DNA of 64,000 bases from Cherax quadricarinatus. Taxonomy: Eukaryota; Arthropoda; Malacostraca; Decapoda; Parastacidae. Location: the NCBI RefSeq assembly GCF_038502225.1, contig NC_091374.1, forward strand, positions 4,653,909 through 4,717,908, written 5' to 3'. A program made the translations under genes and the position numbers. The notes under the pieces were generated by a model that did not search any database, was not told the DNA's origin, and was given only the letters and a program-made list of their open reading frames with translations. The first letter of the stretch is position 1; each line of letters starts with the position of its first letter. Of this stretch, positions 55,501 through 61,500 are shown in pieces.

Positions 55501-58500
55501 GCATTGACTGGTTCGTGGTGCTTGGACTTTGTCCTGGTTAGATCCTTTATTGAAGTGCTAGAAGCGATGGCGACTCTGGTGTTAGCTTGTGAAAGTACTT
55601 TTGAGACGTTCAGTGCAACCTGGCTGTTGGGAAGAATTATAAATTCGTTGGGAGTGGTGTTAATGCGTGGAGAATTAATGATCTGAAGAGCTCTTTTCTT
55701 GCAGTCTTTGATGAAAAAAGAAGGAAAATGTAACTCAGTGAATGTTTGGTGAATGTATGTACATTCCTCGTCAAGAAACTCGGGACTACAAATTCGGTAT
55801 GCTCTTAGGAAAAACCCGATGATGATGCCTCTTTTGGTCTTGGTATCTTGACTGGAATAGAAGTGTGTGAGATCACTTTTATTGGTGGGTTTCCGATAAA
55901 CTTGAAATCTTAAGTTGTTGTCTACTTTGTGAATGAGGACGTCGAGGAAAGGTAGCTTGTCATTGGACTCTTCTTCTAGTGTAAACTGGATCGCCGGTTC
56001 AACTGCGTTGAGCCTTGCCTGAAGATTCCGTACATCAAAACGTTTGGGAGTTATTACGAGGACGTCGTTCACGTAACGTAACCAAGTGACGCTTGAAGGG
56101 ATGATGTTGGCGAAGTGTTTGGACTCTAGGTGTTCCATGTAACACCTAGAGCATACCAAATTTGTAGTCCTGAGTTTCTTGACGAGAAATGTACATACAT
56201 TCACCGAACATTCACTGAGTTACATTTTCCTTCTTTTTTCATCAAAGACTGCAAGAAAAGAGCTCTTCAGATCATTAATTCTCCACGCATCAACATCACT
56301 CCCAACAAAGTTATAATTCTTCCCAACTGCCAGGTTGCATTGAACGTCTCAAAAGTACTTTCACAAGCTAACACCAGAGTCGCCATCGCTTCTAGCACTT
56401 CAATAAAGGATCTAACCAGGACGAAGTCCAAGCACCACGAACCAGTCAATGCAGGAGTTTACATTATACCCTGTGGAGGCTGTGACAAGATTTACGTAGG
56501 TGAAACAGCAAGAAACCTCGACACCCGCCTCAATGAACACATTTACGCATGTAGGAACGATAACTTGAACAACGCCTGTGTACAACACCGAAATTCCACC
56601 AATCATCTCATGAAATTCAGAGACGCCCAATTAGTGATCAAAGAAACTAATTTCCGCAGATGCAAGTGCCTCGAATCAGCACTGATCGCTGTTTCGAATA
56701 CAATTAAACAAAACAACAGCAGCTTCACCATCTCCGAAGTCTTAGCAAGAATCCTCCTGAAAACAGTAAACCCTGCCATCACATAGTCTCTCCTGTTATA
56801 CTACACAAAGCACATTACAGAGAGTGAACACTGAAACAAGCTGCCTCTTTCCACTCTATATTTGTCCAACCTATTTTTATGTTACCCAAGTAATAGCTTT
56901 TATATCCTTTTACTCATGTACGAATTAATTGCTCTACCATATTGTATTACTTTTGTCACTACTACTACTACTACCACTAGTGAACATCGAAATGGTACCT
57001 CACTAGTATTGCACCTCACTCTGAGCCTTTATATACCCTCTGTGTCCATGTATTGTTTGTAATGGCTTGATAAAGCTCCTGGGGAGCGAAACGTTGCCAC
57101 AATAAAATGTCACATTAGTTGCACTTGTGTCCTTTTACTTTACATATTGTCGGTAATTCTACCAACTTTATTACAACATTGGAGGAGTTGGTAGTTTCAC
57201 TGAATCACTAAAGAAGGAACCCACTACCACCATCACTACGACCTTCTACCACTATTACAACTGTTACCACCATCACTACTACCTTTTACCACCATCACTA
57301 CTACCTTCTACCACCATCACTACTACCTTCTACCACCATCACTACTACCTTTTACCACCATCACTACTACCTTTTACCACCATCACTACTACCTTCTACC
57401 ACCATCACTACTACCTTCTACCACCAAAGAAAGCTTCTAGTGCCAGCCCTTTGGTAAAGAATGTGAGAAACACATTATTTATGAAAAACTTTGTAGAAAA
57501 ATACAAAGATGGTGGTGGTAGAGTGGAAGCAGTTGTGATAGTGGTTGATGAACATAAGAACATAAGGAAGGAGGATCACTGCAGCAGGCCTGTTGGCCCA
57601 TGCTCGGCAGGTCCTTTACAATTCATCCCACTAACGAAACATTTTCCCAACCCAGTCCTCAGTGCTACCCAAGAAATAAGCTCTGATAACTCTATCCACT
57701 CATTTGGGACTTGCAAATGAGTGGATAGAGTTATCAGAGCTTATAGAAAGGGGTTTAGTTATAGGTAATACATATTTTAAGAAAAAGAGGATAAATAAGT
57801 ATACAAGATATGATGTAGGGCGAAATGACAGTAGTTTGTTGGATTATGTATTGGTAGATAAAAGACTGTTGAGTAGACTTCAGGATGTACATGTTTATAG
57901 AGGGGCCACAGATATATCAGATCACTTTCTAGTTGTAGCTACACTGAGAGTAAAAGGTAGATGGGATACAAGGAGAATAGAAGCATCAGGGAAGAGAGAG
58001 GTGAAGGTTTATAAACTAAAAGAGGAGGCAGTTAGGGTAAGATATAAACAGCTATTGGAGGATAGATGGGCTAATGAGAGCATAGGCAATGGGGTCGAAG
58101 AGGTATGGGGTAGGTTTAAAAATGTAGTGTTAGAGTGTTCAGCAGAAGTTTGTGGTTACAGGAAAGTGGGTGCGGGAGGGAAGAGGAGCGATTGGTGGAA
58201 TGATGATGTAAAGAGAGTAGTAAGGGAGAAAAAGTTAGCATATGAGAAGTTTTTACAAAGTAGAAGTGAGGCAAGGAGGGAAGAGTATATGGAGAAAAAG
58301 AGAGAGGTTAAGAGAGTGGTGAAGCAATGTAAAAAGAGAGCAAATGAGAGAGTGGATGAGATGTTATCAACAAATTTTGTTGAAAATAAGAAAAAGTTTT
58401 GGAGGGTAGTAGGTTGGTAGACAGCAACCACCCAGGGAAGTACTACCGTCCTGCCAGATGACTGTGAAACAAAAACCTGTAACTGTTTTGCATGATGGTA

Positions 58501-61500
58501 GGATTGCTGGTTTCTTTTTCTGTCTCATAAACACGCTAAGATAACAGGGATATCTTGCTACTCCTACTTACACTTTGGTCACACTTCATAGACACGCACA
58601 TGCATATATATATATACATACATCTAGGTTTTTCTCCTTTTTCTAAATAGCTCTTGTTCTTTTTTATTTCTTCTATTGTCCATGGGGAAGTGGAAAAGAA
58701 TCTTTCCTCCGTAAGCCATGCGTGTCGTATGAGGCGACTAAAATGCCGGGAGCAATGGGCTAGTAACCCCTTCTCCTGTATACAATTACTAAAAAAGAGA
58801 AGAAGAAAAACTTTATAAAACTGGGTTGCTTAAATGTGCGTGGATGTAGTGCGGATGACAAGAAACAGATGATTGCTGATGTTATGAATGAAAAGAAGTT
58901 GGATGTCCTGGCCCTAAGCGAAACAAAGCTGAAGGGGGTAGGAGAGTTTCAGTGGGGGGAAATAAATGGGATTAAATCTGGAGTATCTGAGAGAGTTAGA
59001 GCAAAGGAAGGGGTAGCAGTAATGTTAAATGATCAGTTATGGAAGGAGAAAAGAGAATATGAATGTGTAAATTCAAGAATTATGTGGATTAAAGTAATGG
59101 TTGGATGCGAGAAGTGGGTCATAATAAGCGTGTATGCACCTGGAGAAGAGAGGAATGCAGAGGAGAGAGAGAGATTTTGGGAGATGTTAAGTGAATGTAT
59201 AGGAGCCTTTGAACCAAGTGAGAGAGTAATTGTGGTAGGGGACTTGAATGCTAAAGTAGGAGAAACTTTTAGAGAGGGTGTGGTAGGTAAGTTTGGGGTG
59301 CCAGGTGTAAATGATAATGGGAGCCCTTTGATTGAACTTTGTATAGAAATGGGTTTAGTTATAGGTAATACATATTTTAAGAAAAAGAGGATAAATAAGT
59401 ATACACGATATGATGTAGGGCGAAATGACAGTAGTTTGTTGGATTATGTATTGGTAGATAAAAGACTGTTGAGTAGACTTCAGGATGTACATGTTTATAG
59501 AGGGGCCACAGATATATCAGATCACTTTCTAGTTGTAGCTACACTGAGAGTAAAAGGTAGATGGGATACAAGGAGAATAGAAGCATCAGGGAAGAGAGAG
59601 GTAAAGGTTTATAAACTAAAAGAGGAGGCAGTTAGGGTAAGATATAAACAGCTATTGGAGGATAGATGGGCTAATGAGAGCATAGGCAATGGGGTCGAAG
59701 AGGTATGGGGTAGGTTTAAAAATGTAGTGTTAGAGTGTTCAGCAGAAGTTTGTGGTTACAGGAAAGTGGGTGCAGGAGGGAAGAGGAGCGATTGGTGGAA
59801 TGATGATGTAAAGAGAGTAGTAAGGGAGAAAAAGTTAGCATATGAGAAGTTTTTACAAAGTAGAAGTGATGCAAGGAGGGAAGAGTATATGGAGAAAAAG
59901 AGAGAAGTTAAGAGAGTGGTGAAGCAATGTAAAAAGAGAGCAAATGAGAGAGTGGGTGAGATGTTATCAACAAATTTTGTTGAAAATAAGAAAAAGTTTT
60001 GGAGGGAGATTAACAAGTTAAGAAAGCCTAGAGAACAAATGGATTTGTCAGTTAAAAATAGAAGAGGAGAGTTATTAAATGGAGAGTTAGAGGTATTGGG
60101 AAGATGGAGGGAATATTTTGAGGAATTGTTAAATGTTGATGAAGATAGGGAAGCTGTGATTTCGTGTATAGGGCAAGGAGGAATAACATCTTGTAGGAGT
60201 GAGGAAGAGCCAGTTGTGAGTGTGGGGGAAGTTCGTGAGGCAGTAGGTAAAATGAAAGGTAAGGTTATGAGGATAACAAAAAGATTAGGTGATGAAAGAG
60301 TGAATATCAGATTGGAGGGAGAGAGTATGGAGGAGGTGAACGTATTCAGATATTTGGGAGTGGACGTGTCAGCGGATGGGTCTATGAAAGATGAGGTGAA
60401 TCATAGAATTGATGAGGGAAAAAGAGTGAGTGGTGCACTTAGGAGTCTGTGGAGACAAAGAACTTTGTCCTTGGAGGCAAAGAGGGGAATGTATGAGAGT
60501 ATAGTTTTACCAACGCTCTTATATGGGTGTGAAGCGTGGGTGATGAATGTTGCAGCGAGGAGAAGGCTGGAGGCAGTGGAGATGTCATGTCTGAGGGCAA
60601 TGTGTGGTGTGAATATAATGCAGAGAATTCGTAGTTTGGAAGTTAGGAGGAGGTGCGGGATTACCAAAACTGTTGTCCAGAGGGCTGAGGAAGGGTTGTT
60701 GAGGTGGTTCGGACATGTAGAGAGAATGGAGCGAAACAGAATGACTTCAAGAGTGTATCAGTCTGTAGTGGAAGGAAGGCGGGGTAGGGGTCGGCCTAGG
60801 AAGGGTTGGAGGGAGGGGGTAAAGGAGGTTTTGTGTGCGAGGGGGGTAAGGCAGCCGGGATTGATGGGATAAAGATAGAAATGTTAAAAAAGCAGGTGGG
60901 GATATAGTTTTGGAGTGGTTGGTGCAATTATTTAATAAATGTATGGAAGAGGGTAAGGTACCTAGGGATTGGCAGAGAGCATGCATAGTTCCTTTGTATA
61001 AAGGCAAAGGGGATAAAAGAGAGTGCAAAAATTATAGGGGGATAAGTCTGCTGAGTATACCTGGTAAAGTGTATGGTAGAGTTATTATTGAAAGAATTAA
61101 GAGTAAGACGGAGAATAGGATAGCAGATGAACAAGGAGGCTTTAGGAAAGGTAGGGGGTGTGTGGATCAGGTGTTTACAGTGAAACATATAAGTGAACAG
61201 TATTTAGATAAGGCTAAAGAGGTCTTTGTGGCATTTATGGATTTGGAAAAGGCGTATGACAGGGTGGATAGGGGGGCAATGTGGCAGATGTTGCAAGTGT
61301 ATGGTGTAGGAGGTAGGTTACTGAAAGCAGTGAAGAGTTTTTACGAGGATAGTGAGGCTCAAGTTAGAGTATGTAGGAAAGAGGGAAATTATTTCCCAGT
61401 AAAAGTAGGCCTTAGACAAGGATGTGTGATGTCACCGTGGTTGTTTAATATATTTATAGATGGGGTTGTAAGAGAAGTAAATGCGAGGGTCTTGACAAGA

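Larger units (their letters stand above)
54798..57188. mobile_element. Penelope-like element, inverted dimer with one TSD
   Basis: Left arm 54814 to about 55800 and right arm about 56157-57172 are reverse complements with a few percent differences. The 355-bp centre (55801-56156) belongs to the left copy. ACAACATTGGAGGAGT occurs at 54798-54813 and 57173-57188, outside both arms. Each arm carries the GIY-YIG domain and 3' region; only the left copy retains part of the reverse transcriptase. Confidence 0.85.

Noticed and set aside
55323..55686. Open frames opposite to the Penelope ORFs (also 56267-56630)
   Set aside because: Antisense shadows of the GIY-YIG coding sequence.
57220..57425. CRISPR-like array of short repeats
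   Set aside because: Contiguous tandem units without unique spacers in a eukaryotic intron; a minisatellite.
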